DNA of 64,000 bases from Mesorhizobium sp. PAMC28654 (lineage in GTDB: Bacteria; Pseudomonadota; Alphaproteobacteria; Rhizobiales; Rhizobiaceae): NCBI RefSeq assembly GCF_020616515.1, contig NZ_CP085135.1, positions 1,860,001 to 1,924,000 of the forward strand, given 5' to 3'. A program made the position numbers and the translations under genes. Under the pieces are notes generated by a model, which did no database searches, was not told the DNA's origin, and worked only from the letters and a program-made list of their open reading frames with translations. Positions 31,936-40,624 of the stretch are shown here, piece by piece (position 1 is the first letter of the stretch; each line of letters opens with the position of its first letter).

Positions 31936-32059
31936 GAGCTAGAACTCGCGAATTGATACTATGCGAAAGTGGCGATGGAACCGGCATCGCGCAACCGCTA
32001 AAGCTGCTTTCCGGCGGCCGGTCCACAGGGCCACGTTCAATTGAAGCGATTGGGGATAC

Positions 32060-32515
32060 ATGGACGAGGCGCGAAAGACACTTCCGGCAGTCTCTGTCGC
32101 CGTCGTGCGCGACGACACCGTGTTGCTGGTCAAGCGGGCGCGGCAGCCATCGCAGGGGCTCTATGCTTTTCCCGGTGGCAAGGTCGAGGCGGGTGAGACA
32201 TTGGAGCAGGCTGCAAGGCGTGAACTGCTGGAGGAAACAAGGCTGCAAGCTGAAAATTATCGCCCGCTTCGGGAAATCCATATCGACGGCAGGAGCGATG
32301 ATCATCCGGTCGACTACCGGCTGACGGTGTTCGGCGCCACCTATGCCGGCGGCGTGGCCGTGGCCAGCGATGACGCGGAGACGGCGGCTTTCTACACGCT
32401 GGCGGAAATGTCGGTGCTGCCGCTCGCCGGTTCGGTCTTTGCCGTCGCCGATGAACTGCTCGGCCCCGAAAATCGTCTTGCAGCCGACAAATTGTTTGGC
32501 CACAAAGGCTTATGA
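32060..32515 (+). CDS. NUDIX hydrolase
   Basis: Hydrolyses a nucleoside diphosphate linked to another group. It is 151 residues long. The Nudix box runs from Gly40 through REL-LEE (GKVEAGETLEQAARRELLEE), with Arg replacing the usual Gly near its end (EETRL). The start MDEARKTLP is at ATG 32060. Its stop overlaps the next start as ATGA, so the TIGR02301 protein is co-translated. Candidate roles are ADP-ribose or oxidised-nucleotide clean-up; the substrate is not determinable. Confidence 0.9.
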   Translation: MDEARKTLPAVSVAVVRDDTVLLVKRARQPSQGLYAFPGGKVEAGETLEQAARRELLEETRLQAENYRPLREIHIDGRSDDHPVDYRLTVFGATYAGGVAVASDDAETAAFYTLAEMSVLPLAGSVFAVADELLGPENRLAADKLFGHKGL

Positions 32516-32889
32516 TCCGCGCACCGCTGCTTTTCGCTGCATGTCTTGCCGTTAGCCTCGCCGTCACGGCAAGGCCGGCCTTGACTGCCGAGGCACCGTT
32601 CGAGCCCGGCCTGATGCGCCTGGCGGAGGTTCTTGGCTCGCTGCATTTCCTGCGCAATCTGTGCGGCGAAAAAGGCGACCAGTGGCGCGGCGAGATGGAA
32701 AAGCTGCTCGATTCGGAAAATCCGGATCCGGAGCGGCGCGCTCGCTTCATCGCCAGCTTCAACCGCGGCTACCGCTCCTTCGGCGGCACCTATACACAAT
32801 GCACGGCCTCGGCCACGGAAGCCATCAGCCGCTACATGAAGGAAGGCGAAACCCTGTCGCGCGATATCGCTTCGCGCTACGGCAACTGA
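32512..32889 (+). CDS. TIGR02301 family secreted protein
   Basis: A 125-residue protein found mainly in rhizobia and relatives; function unknown. It has a signal peptide (residues 1-26, hydrophobic core AACLAVSLAV, cleavage near LTAEA). The mature part has two cysteines (RNLCGEKGD and YTQCTAS), probably disulfide-linked, and the conserved NRGYRSFGGTY. ATG 32512 overlaps the NUDIX stop. Confidence 0.85.
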   Translation: MIRAPLLFAACLAVSLAVTARPALTAEAPFEPGLMRLAEVLGSLHFLRNLCGEKGDQWRGEMEKLLDSENPDPERRARFIASFNRGYRSFGGTYTQCTASATEAISRYMKEGETLSRDIASRYGN

Positions 32890-33228
32890 CAGCCGGCTGA
32901 CCAATTCCTGTTGGATACAGGCACCCCCTTCTTGTGTCTCGCGGCGCGGTGGTGCACTCTTGTGTTGCACTTCTGCAACTACGTTAACGAAACGTTACCG
33001 CGCGGATGTGAAATTAACTCAAACTGAAGGTTTCCGCCCCGTTGGCCGATCTAATCGGCTAAGTTTGCCTTGGATCGAACGTCATTTTGCGGAGCGCTTT
33101 GGGTTTTCTAAAAAGCGATCAAAGAAATGACGTATTTACAAAGGCTTAGATAGGCCGTCCCGTTAGAGAGACAACTCAAGTCAGATTCGCGACTGGCGGA
33201 TCGCAGCTTGAAAGGGTGGACATCGCAG
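32890..33228. promoter_or_regulatory. 339-bp intergenic region with TAACG inverted repeat
   Basis: Upstream of the 85-residue hypothetical gene. It includes the perfect inverted repeat TAACG-AAA-CGTTA (32985-32997). Read another way it is TTAA-N7-TTAC (one mismatch to the CtrA consensus TTAA-N7-TTAA). No terminator or RNA gene was recognised. Confidence 0.3.
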
Positions 33229-33486
33229 ATGGAACATGGCGTCAACGACATCGACGCGCTGGTCAGGGAAGAGAAACGCCTGACCGCCGTGGAAAGCCAC
33301 AGCGAAGCCTGGGCGGAAGGACTTTCGGCCGGAATCGAACCCGAGATCATCGCCGAAGCGGCGCTCGAAACCGCATTCGGTGAAATGTTGCGCGCCAATG
33401 GCGAGACGTCGGCCCTTGCCCTGCTCGATCGCATGCGTGAAAAGGTGATCGCCGGGGCCTTCGAACCTGAGCGGTGGCGGCATTGA
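33229..33486 (+). CDS. Conserved hypothetical protein (85 aa)
   Basis: An acidic, mostly helical 85-residue protein with no membrane segment. Landmarks are the N-terminal VNDIDALVREEKRL and the C-terminal LLDRMREKVIAGAFEPERW. ATG 33229 is favoured over 33208 because AAAGGGTGG lies about 8 bases upstream. I cannot name a family. A candidate CtrA-like site is upstream in the same gap. Confidence 0.65.
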   Translation: MEHGVNDIDALVREEKRLTAVESHSEAWAEGLSAGIEPEIIAEAALETAFGEMLRANGETSALALLDRMREKVIAGAFEPERWRH

Positions 33487-33632
33487 ACCCACGGGTTCTT
33501 TGACGACGAAGCACCGTTTGGGCATCATGCCCGGAGCCATGGAGACGCGGGCAGTGAATTTTTCGATGTCAGGCAAGCCAAGCGGCTTGGTCCTCAGCAT
33601 CTGGCTCGCCGCTTTGCGTCGCCACTCCCGCG

Positions 33633-34340
33633 ATGTTGTTTCTTGCGAGCAAGCCTGCCTTTGCGCTGAGCGAGATCAAGCGCGAGGAACTTCCCGCGCC
33701 GGCCATTCCATCCGCCGACGATGATATGTCGCCGCCCGGCGCTGCCGTGCCGATGCCGGACCCGATCGGCACACCGCCTTCGGCCACCCAGCCCAAATCG
33801 CCTGATGAGGCCGAGCCGGCAGGGCCGAAGAAAGACGGCGAGGCCTCGCCGCGCGTCGATCCCAACGCACCGCTGCCCGAGGTTGTCTACGATCTCAGCA
33901 AGCTGCCCGAACCCGTTAGGCGCATGCACGATCTCATCGTCGAGGCCTGCAAAAGCGGCGACATTGAAAAGCTTCGGCCGCTGATCGGCACGGGCGATTC
34001 CATCACGCAATTGTCGCTGACCGACATTGACGGCGACCCTGTCAATTTCCTGAAAGGCCTTTCAGGCGACGCGGACGGCCAGGAAATCCTGGCCATCCTG
34101 GAAGAGGTGCTCGACGCCGGCTTTGTCCATCTCGATGCCGGCACGCCGCAGGAGCTTTATGTCTGGCCATATTTCTTTGCGTTGCCGCTCGATAAGCTCG
34201 ACCCCAAGCAGCGTGTCGAGCTGTTCAAGATCGTCACCTCCGGCGACTATGACGACATGAAGCAGTTCGGTGCCTATATCTTCTACCGTGTCGGCATTAC
34301 CCCTGCGGGGCAGTGGACTTTCTTCGTCGCGGGAGATTGA
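33633..34340 (+). CDS. Hypothetical secreted protein; upstream signal peptide out of frame
   Basis: The intact frame gives 235 residues from ATG 33633 (MLFLASKPAFALSEIKREELP). Residues ~12-75 are Pro-rich and disordered; the rest (~75-235) is a folded domain with ACKSGDIEKLRPLIGTG and YVWPYFFALPLDKL. The same fold of signal peptide continues upstream in another frame: from ATG 33566 MSGKPSGLVLSIWLAAL joins VATPAMLFLASKPAFA if one base is removed near 33617. So the gene probably begins at 33566 and is disrupted by a one-base insertion. Product likely periplasmic; function unknown. Confidence 0.7.
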   Translation: MLFLASKPAFALSEIKREELPAPAIPSADDDMSPPGAAVPMPDPIGTPPSATQPKSPDEAEPAGPKKDGEASPRVDPNAPLPEVVYDLSKLPEPVRRMHDLIVEACKSGDIEKLRPLIGTGDSITQLSLTDIDGDPVNFLKGLSGDADGQEILAILEEVLDAGFVHLDAGTPQELYVWPYFFALPLDKLDPKQRVELFKIVTSGDYDDMKQFGAYIFYRVGITPAGQWTFFVAGD

Positions 34341-34424
34341 GTCCTCGGCTGTCAGACAAGACGCGCTCGCTTACCAACGACTGGCAGGAAATCTATCGAG
34401 CCACCGAGGCCTGATAGATCTTGA

Positions 34425-34448
34425 GCCTGTCGCGGTCACGCGACAGGC
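34425..34448. other. 10-bp hairpin across the dihydroorotase stop codon
   Basis: GCCTGTCGCG (34425-34434), loop GTCA, CGCGACAGGC (34439-34448): perfect 10-bp stem between convergent genes, containing the minus-strand stop codon. No T-run follows on either strand. It could be a terminator of the stem-only type or protect mRNA 3' ends. Confidence 0.4.
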
Positions 34449-35770
34449 AATGCCTCGGAAAACTCCACCGCCATACCCTGCCCTGCGGCGACGATCTCGC
34501 CCTCCCACATCACACGCCGGCCGCGCACCATGGTGCCGACCGGCCAGCCGGTCACTTGCTTGCCGTCGTAAGGGGTCCAGCCGGCCTTCGAGCCTGCCTG
34601 GGCGTTGGTGATGGTTTCGCGACGCTTGAGATCGACGATGGTGAAATCGGCATCGTAGCCGGCGGCGATGCGGCCCTTCCTGGCCATACCGAAGATGCGC
34701 TGCGGGCCGTGACTGGACAGATCGACGAAACGCTCCAGCGTCAGCCTGCCTGCATTCACATGATCGAGCATGATCGGCACCAGCGTCTGCACACCGGTCA
34801 TGCCCGACGGCGACGCCGGATAGGGTTTTGCCTTCTCCGCTAGTGTGTGGGGAGCGTGGTCGGAGCCCAGCACATCGACGATGCCTTGCGAGATGCCATG
34901 CCAGACGCCATCGCGATGACGGGCGGCGCGCACCGGCGGGTTCATCTGGATCAACGTGCCCAGGCGCGCATAGTCGTCGGCGCTCAGTGTCAGGTGATGC
35001 GGTGTCGCCTCACAGGTCGCGACATCCTTGTGCTGCTCGAGGAAGAGTATTTCCTCGGCGGTCGAGATGTGCAGCACATGGATGCGGGCGCGAGCCTTGC
35101 GCGCAATGCGCACCAGTCGCTCGGTGCAGCGAAGCGCGGCAATCTCGTCGCGCCATACGGGGTGCGATGACGGATCGCCTTCGATCCTCTCGCCAAGCCG
35201 CTCGCGCAGCCGGAACTCGTCCTCCGAATGGAAAGCGGCGCGGCGGCGCGTGTTCCTCAGGATGGAGGCGACGCCCTCATCGTCCTCCACCAGCAGGTCG
35301 CCGGTCGACGAGCCCATGAAGACCTTGATGCCTGCCGCAGCTGGCAGGCGTTCCAACTCGCCAACATCCCTCGCATTCTCACGCGTGCCGCCAACCCAGA
35401 AAGCGAAATCGCAATGCATGCGGCCAGTGGCGCGCCGCACCTTGTCGGCAAGCGCTGCCTCGCTGGTGGTGAGCGGATTGGTGTTCGGCATCTCGAAGAC
35501 AGCCGTGACGCCGCCGAGCACGGCGGCGCGCGAACCTGTTTCCAGATCTTCCTTGTGCTCCAGCCCCGGCTCGCGGAAATGCACCTGGCTGTCGACGACG
35601 CCCGGTAGGACGTGCAGCCCCCGACAATCGATCGTCTCGCCGGCGGACGCCTGGGTGAGATCGCCGATAGCGGCAATGCGCCCTTTGATGACACCGATGT
35701 CTCGCGCGCCCTGGCCGTCATGGTTGACCACGGTGCCGCCTGTCAGGATGAGGTCGTAGGTCGTGGCCAT
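34436..35770 (-). CDS. Dihydroorotase-family amidohydrolase (metal-site variant)
   Basis: A 444-residue cyclic amidohydrolase of the dihydroorotase/allantoinase group. Conserved landmarks: REPGLEHKEDLETG, GIKVFMGSSTG, VLHISTAEE, ATPHHLTL and GSDHAPHT. The first metal motif normally reads HxH; here it is Gln62-Val-His64 (DSQVHFREPG). Whether it makes dihydroorotate is therefore uncertain, although genome annotators usually call it pyrC. It is divergent from ygfZ. The start at ATG 35770 is natural (MATTYDLILTGG). Confidence 0.78.
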   Translation of the reverse strand: MATTYDLILTGGTVVNHDGQGARDIGVIKGRIAAIGDLTQASAGETIDCRGLHVLPGVVDSQVHFREPGLEHKEDLETGSRAAVLGGVTAVFEMPNTNPLTTSEAALADKVRRATGRMHCDFAFWVGGTRENARDVGELERLPAAAGIKVFMGSSTGDLLVEDDEGVASILRNTRRRAAFHSEDEFRLRERLGERIEGDPSSHPVWRDEIAALRCTERLVRIARKARARIHVLHISTAEEILFLEQHKDVATCEATPHHLTLSADDYARLGTLIQMNPPVRAARHRDGVWHGISQGIVDVLGSDHAPHTLAEKAKPYPASPSGMTGVQTLVPIMLDHVNAGRLTLERFVDLSSHGPQRIFGMARKGRIAAGYDADFTIVDLKRRETITNAQAGSKAGWTPYDGKQVTGWPVGTMVRGRRVMWEGEIVAAGQGMAVEFSEALPVA

Positions 35771-35852
35771 GCTGATCCGGTCTCTTGCGGGGGGAGTGTC
35801 AGCGGCTTACGTAAAGGCCAGCACTTTTGCAAGATCAGGTTCATTTCCACCC

Positions 35853-36713
35853 ATGCCCTTTGCCCTGCTGAAAGACCGAGCCCTCATTTCCGTATCAGGC
35901 CCGGATGCCGAGCACTTCCTGCAGAACATCCTGACAACCGACCTCGACGCGCTTCGCATCGGTGACGCAAAGCCGGGTGCCCTGCTGACGCCGCAAGGCA
36001 AGGTCCTGTTTGATTTCCTGATCTCGCGTGCCGGTGAAAACACCTTTCGGCTGGAATGCCGTGCTGACATCGCCGATGATTTCGTGCGCCGGCTGATGCT
36101 CTACAAACTGCGTGCCAAGGTCGATATTGCCAAGGTGGATCAGGCTGTTGTCGCCGTTGCGTGGGGAGATGATTCAACGTCCTCGCACGCCGATTCAAAT
36201 TCGGTTTCAGACAAACGCTTCACTGACGCAGCCGTCACGCGCACCTACGGTGAGCTCGGCAACGTCGGCGATCCGGCTCCCTGGCACGCCTTTCGCATTG
36301 CCAATGGCATTGCCGAAAGCGGCGCCGACTATCAGCTCGGCGATGCCTTCCCGCATGATGTCCTGCTCGACGAGACCGGCGGAATAGGCTTCAAGAAGGG
36401 CTGTTATGTCGGCCAGGAAGTTGTCTCTCGCATGCAGCATCGCGGCACAGCCAGACGGCGAGTGCTGATCGTCTCGGCTGGACATCCCCTGCCCGCTCCG
36501 GGCACGGAACTGACCGTGGACGGGCGGCCGCTCGGCACGCTTGGGTCAGCGGCCGGCACGACGGGGCTTGCCATCGCACGCATCGACCGGGTCAAGGCCG
36601 CACTCGACGCCGGCCAGGAAATCCTGGCGGGCGGCGTTCCCGTTTCGCTGGCCATTCCCGCCTGGGCGAAATTTGGCTTCCCACAGGAAACTGTCGGCGC
36701 GGAGGGGGCCTGA
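35853..36713 (+). CDS. ygfZ: YgfZ/GcvT-like folate-binding protein
   Basis: A 286-residue protein that uses tetrahydrofolate to support Fe-S enzyme maturation and repair. The signature KGCYVGQEVVSRMQHRG includes the conserved Cys. ATG 35853 gives MPFALLKDRALISVSG, a standard N-terminus; an upstream frame to 35763 is not supported. The next gene (HD hydrolase) starts on the stop codon as TGATG, so the two are coupled. Confidence 0.9.
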   Translation: MPFALLKDRALISVSGPDAEHFLQNILTTDLDALRIGDAKPGALLTPQGKVLFDFLISRAGENTFRLECRADIADDFVRRLMLYKLRAKVDIAKVDQAVVAVAWGDDSTSSHADSNSVSDKRFTDAAVTRTYGELGNVGDPAPWHAFRIANGIAESGADYQLGDAFPHDVLLDETGGIGFKKGCYVGQEVVSRMQHRGTARRRVLIVSAGHPLPAPGTELTVDGRPLGTLGSAAGTTGLAIARIDRVKAALDAGQEILAGGVPVSLAIPAWAKFGFPQETVGAEGA

Positions 36714-37351
36714 TGGCGGCCGATCGCGCCGGCGCCCCAGCGCGTGCCTGGCAGCGCATGCTGTCCGGCAGGCGGCTTGACCTGCTCGATCCGTCCCCGC
36801 TCGATGTCGAGATTTCCGACATCGCCCACGGACTCGCCCGTGTTGCCCGCTGGAACGGCCAGACCAGCGGCGAGCATGCCTTTTCAGTGGCCCAACATTC
36901 GCTTCTGGTCGAGTCCCTCTTTTCCGATATCCAACCTGAGGCATCGGCCGATGCGCGGCTGGCAGCCCTGCTCCATGACGCGCCGGAATATGTCATCGGC
37001 GACATGATCTCGCCGTTCAAATCGGTGATGGGCGGCAGCTACAAGGATTGCGAGTTCCGATTGCAGCGCGCCATCCATTTGCGCTTCTCGCTACCGCCAG
37101 AGCTCAGCCCAGGTCTGCGAAAAGAGATCAAGCGCGCCGACCAGATCGCCGCCTATTTCGAGGCAACCCTGCTGGCCGGCTTCTCGACCGCCGAGGCAAC
37201 TGAGTTCTTTGGCCGACCGCGCGGCTTCAATGCCGATCGCTTCGATTTCACGCCTCGCTCGGTCGTTTGGGCGCAAAATGCATTCCTAGAACGCTTTGCA
37301 GCGATCGAAAGCCAACGTCGGGCGGTTGTTCCAGCGTATCTAAGCGGCTGA
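36713..37351 (+). CDS. HD domain hydrolase (YfbR-like)
   Basis: A 212-residue HD-superfamily protein. The metal motif is laid out as GEHAFSVAQHSL, LLHDAPEYVIGD and later ADQIAAYFEA. The organisation resembles YfbR 5'-deoxynucleotidases, which trim dNMPs, but the substrate is inferred. ATG 36713 overlaps the ygfZ stop. It is a compact two-gene operon with ygfZ. Confidence 0.85.
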   Translation: MAADRAGAPARAWQRMLSGRRLDLLDPSPLDVEISDIAHGLARVARWNGQTSGEHAFSVAQHSLLVESLFSDIQPEASADARLAALLHDAPEYVIGDMISPFKSVMGGSYKDCEFRLQRAIHLRFSLPPELSPGLRKEIKRADQIAAYFEATLLAGFSTAEATEFFGRPRGFNADRFDFTPRSVVWAQNAFLERFAAIESQRRAVVPAYLSG

Positions 37352-37414
37352 AAACGGTAAATTAACCGGCAAGGATAACATTACCGCGTTGGATCACGGT
37401 CTGCAGGCGCGCCT

Positions 37415-39556
37415 ATGCCCGTCGCTGATTTCAAGGCTGGTTCGCCCACCCCGGGACGGGAGGCCGAAGGCGTTAGCCCGATCCGACGAATTGAAGACGA
37501 GTTGCGCGAACAAAACGAGCGTTTTTCGGCGGCCGTCGAGAACATGTCGCATGGCCTGTGCATGTTCGATGCCGACGAGCGCATGATCATCTGCAACGGC
37601 AATTATGTCCGCATATTCTGCCTTGATGCCAAGGTCATGCAGCCGGGCATCCTGTTTTTCGATATCCTCCAGCACAGTGTCGACATCGGCGTCGCCTCGC
37701 AGAGCGCCAAAGAGCTTTACGCCATCCGCAAGCCCTATATCGACCAAGCAAAACCCTCGACCTACGAGGAGATCCTTTCCGACGGGCGCATCATCAACAT
37801 CTCCCACCGGCCGCTCGCCTTGGGCGGCTGGGTGTCGATCTATGAGGACATCACCGAACAGCGGCATGCCGAACAGAACCTGAAGGAACAGCACCGCCGC
37901 TTCGACGCCGCGCTCGCCAACATGTCGCAGGGTTTGCTGATGTATGACGCGGACGGCAGGCTGATCGTGCGAAACCAGCGTTTTCTGGAACTCTATGGGC
38001 TGGATGAGGCCGACTTCCCATTTGGCCTGACGCACCGCGAGTTGCTTCACCTGTTGGTGAGCAAGGGCATTTATGCCGGCATCGACATCGAGGACGAGGT
38101 TTCCAAGACGGATGTCTGCCTGCGCGCCGGGCAAACACGGTCGACGCACCGCCATCTTGCCGACGGCAGGACGCTGATGATCTCGCGCCGGCCGATGAGC
38201 GGTGGCGGCTGGGTCGCCACTTTCGACGATGTCACCGAACGCCGGCGTGTCGAAGAGCGCATGACCCATCTGGCTCATCATGACACGCTGACCAACCTGC
38301 CCAACCGTTCCATGTTCCGCGAACGGCTCGACCAGGCTTTGAGCGACCCCAAGGATACGCGTCTTGCGGTATTCTCGCTCGACCTCGACCGGTTCAAGGC
38401 CATCAACGATACCTGGGGGCATCCGGCCGGCGACTGGCTGCTGAAATGCGTGGCCGAGCGTTTGCGGCGCTGCCTGCGTGATGACATCGATATCGTTGCC
38501 CGTTTCGGTGGCGACGAGTTCGTCATCATCCAGTTCAACCTCAAGGGCCAGGGCGATGCGGAGAGACTGGCAAAGCGTATCGTCGAGGCCATCGGAAAGC
38601 CGTTTCACGACAACAGCCGCGACATGCATGTCGGCATCAGCCTCGGCATCGCGCGGTTCCCCGAGGACGGCAAGGACGCAGAAACGCTGCTGAAAAATGC
38701 AGACATGGCGCTCTATCGAGCGAAGAGCGAGGGGCACAACCTCTACCGCTTCTTCGAACCGGACATGGACGCGATGGTGCGGGCGCGCCGCGCACTTGAA
38801 GCAGACCTTGAAGCGGCACTGCCGCACCGTGAGTTCGAGCTGGATTTTCAACCGATCATGAATATCGCCTCCGGTGAGGTCGTCGGAGCCGAAGCCTTGA
38901 TGCGGTGGCACTCGCCGACGCGAGGCCTCGTTCAGCCGGACGATTTCATCCGAGTCGCGGAAGAAACCGGGCTGGTCGTGCCGCTTGGCGAATGGGCGTT
39001 GAGAAAGGCCTGCACCACCGCGGCCAGATGGCCATCCGGACTGCGCATCGCCGTCAACGTCTCGGCCATGCAGATCAGGAGCGGCGCCTTCGCACGAAGC
39101 GTCATCTCGGCACTGGCCTATTCCGGCGTGCCGGCTGACCGGCTCGAACTCGAAATCACCGAGACCGTGCTGATGGACGAGAGCGATACAGTGCACAAGT
39201 CGCTCCGGCAGTTGCGCGATCTCGGCGTGCGCATTGCCTTGGATGATTTTGGCACCGGCTATTCGTCGCTCGGCTATCTGCGCCGGTTTCCCGTCGACAA
39301 GATCAAGATCGACCGTTCCTTCATCCGCGATATAGACGAACGCGACACCGCCGCGATCGTGCGCACGATCATCGGGCTCGGCGCCCAGCTTGGCATCACG
39401 GTCACGGCGGAAGGTGTGGAGACAGAAGCGCAGCTTGACTTCCTGCGCAAGGAAGGTTGCGTGGAGGCGCAAGGCTATCTGATCGGCGCACCGTCGAATG
39501 CAGCGACCATGCAGCGCCTGCTGGGATCAGCCACTCCGCGCCGCCAATCCAGGTGA
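37415..39556 (+). CDS. PAS-PAS-GGDEF-EAL dual cyclic-di-GMP protein
   Basis: A 713-residue cytosolic protein. Two PAS domains (residues ~35-150 and ~160-275; both start with an NMSxGLxMYD/FD motif) precede GGDEF (motif 365-369, RFGGDEF) and EAL (493-495, GAEALMRW). Both active sites look intact; EAL ligands include NVSAMQI, EITETVL, DDFGTGYSSL and the AEGVET segment. No RxxD inhibitory site is seen at the usual place before GGDEF. It likely both makes and degrades c-di-GMP, with PAS-sensed input. It has no membrane segment. Confidence 0.92.
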   Translation: MPVADFKAGSPTPGREAEGVSPIRRIEDELREQNERFSAAVENMSHGLCMFDADERMIICNGNYVRIFCLDAKVMQPGILFFDILQHSVDIGVASQSAKELYAIRKPYIDQAKPSTYEEILSDGRIINISHRPLALGGWVSIYEDITEQRHAEQNLKEQHRRFDAALANMSQGLLMYDADGRLIVRNQRFLELYGLDEADFPFGLTHRELLHLLVSKGIYAGIDIEDEVSKTDVCLRAGQTRSTHRHLADGRTLMISRRPMSGGGWVATFDDVTERRRVEERMTHLAHHDTLTNLPNRSMFRERLDQALSDPKDTRLAVFSLDLDRFKAINDTWGHPAGDWLLKCVAERLRRCLRDDIDIVARFGGDEFVIIQFNLKGQGDAERLAKRIVEAIGKPFHDNSRDMHVGISLGIARFPEDGKDAETLLKNADMALYRAKSEGHNLYRFFEPDMDAMVRARRALEADLEAALPHREFELDFQPIMNIASGEVVGAEALMRWHSPTRGLVQPDDFIRVAEETGLVVPLGEWALRKACTTAARWPSGLRIAVNVSAMQIRSGAFARSVISALAYSGVPADRLELEITETVLMDESDTVHKSLRQLRDLGVRIALDDFGTGYSSLGYLRRFPVDKIKIDRSFIRDIDERDTAAIVRTIIGLGAQLGITVTAEGVETEAQLDFLRKEGCVEAQGYLIGAPSNAATMQRLLGSATPRRQSR

Positions 39557-39623
39557 CAGCTGCCGAGGCATCGGGATCCTTCGGCGGAATTGAAATTTAC
39601 GCTGGTCCGGCGGGCCAGCCCAC

Positions 39624-40514
39624 TCAACGCAGTGCCTCTATGTATTTCTCGTGGAAGCTGACGTAGCCCGGCTCGACCACCTTGAGATGCCGTTCAATCA
39701 GCGCGTGGAACTCCGGCAATTGATGAAACGGCACGCCGGGATAGGCGTGGTGCTCGGCGTGAAAGGGCATGTTCCAGGCCAGCTTGCGCACCACCCAGTT
39801 GGTCAGTGTCGTCCTAGTGTTTTCCAGCATGTTGGCAACGAACGGACAACGGCCGTGTTCGGCCAGCAGGTAAAGGCGCAGAAATGGCTGGCCGAGCAGC
39901 GCGGGAATGATCCAGACATAGAGCAGCGTCGTTGCCTTGAACCAGAGGGTCAGCGCCAGCACGACAACGTAAAAGGTCATCATGGCGCGCGCCTCGGCAC
40001 GCACTTTGGGCCGACCTTTCGGCGGTACATAACTTTCCAGGCTGCCACCAACCGCATTGCTGTAGAGTGTCTTGAGGTGGCTCCACCACACCGGAATGCC
40101 GGAGACATGCACAAGATACTGCCGTAGCGTCTCCGGCTTGGGGGAAGCCAGTTCCGGATCATTCGCGGGATCCTGGGTGAAACGGTGGTGGGCGAAGTGG
40201 AAGTAGCGAAACCAGTCGGCCGGCAATGCGAGCGCCAGACTGCAGATCCGCGCCACGGCATCATTCAACCATTGCGTCTCGAAAGCTGTCCGGTGCACGG
40301 TCTCATGCAAGAGCGTGAACAGGAATACGATGAGGATGCCTTGCGGCAGCATCAGCAACGGCCAGAACGGCACCTTCGCGGCGATCAGCGATCCGATGAT
40401 CACGATCGCCCCCCAATGGGCGCCAAGCTGAACGAGACCCGCGACGTCCGACTTGGCGGTCAGACGGCTGCGCTCTTCCGGCGTCAATGACGCGATTATG
40501 TCGCGATGGTCCAT
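39624..40514 (-). CDS. Membrane fatty acid desaturase-type protein
   Basis: A 296-residue integral membrane di-iron enzyme. The three histidine boxes are HETVH (70-74), HFAHH (106-110) and HAEHH (252-256), with hydrophobic helices at ~30-70 and ~180-215. The family includes acyl desaturases and carotenoid/sterol-type hydroxylases; the substrate is open. It is divergent from a frameshifted LysR gene and shares an operator-like palindrome with it, so the pair was probably a regulated unit. Confidence 0.87.
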   Translation of the reverse strand: MDHRDIIASLTPEERSRLTAKSDVAGLVQLGAHWGAIVIIGSLIAAKVPFWPLLMLPQGILIVFLFTLLHETVHRTAFETQWLNDAVARICSLALALPADWFRYFHFAHHRFTQDPANDPELASPKPETLRQYLVHVSGIPVWWSHLKTLYSNAVGGSLESYVPPKGRPKVRAEARAMMTFYVVVLALTLWFKATTLLYVWIIPALLGQPFLRLYLLAEHGRCPFVANMLENTRTTLTNWVVRKLAWNMPFHAEHHAYPGVPFHQLPEFHALIERHLKVVEPGYVSFHEKYIEALR

Positions 40515-40595
40515 CAGCCCGATCCTGGTTGGGATTTGATGAAGTCACTGTAGTCACTGAAAAACCTTTCCAAAAACGTCGATTTCTGCAATTCG

Positions 40596-40612
40596 GATAA
40601 GCTGAACTTATC
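40596..40612. promoter_or_regulatory. LysR-box palindrome between desaturase and LysR gene
   Basis: GATAAG (40596-40601) and CTTATC (40607-40612) form a perfect inverted repeat with a 5-base spacer, fitting T-N11-A. It lies 13 bases upstream of the LysR ATG. A direct repeat GTCACTG occurs further toward the desaturase, inside 40540-40560. Confidence 0.5.
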
Positions 40613-40624
40613 TATCTGGTGATC

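Noticed and set aside
37394..39472. A 692-residue minus-strand open frame opposite the GGDEF-EAL gene
   Set aside because: It is a shadow frame of a GC-rich gene: composition is rich in Arg/His/Asp and no domain is seen; the plus strand encodes a complete PAS-GGDEF-EAL protein.
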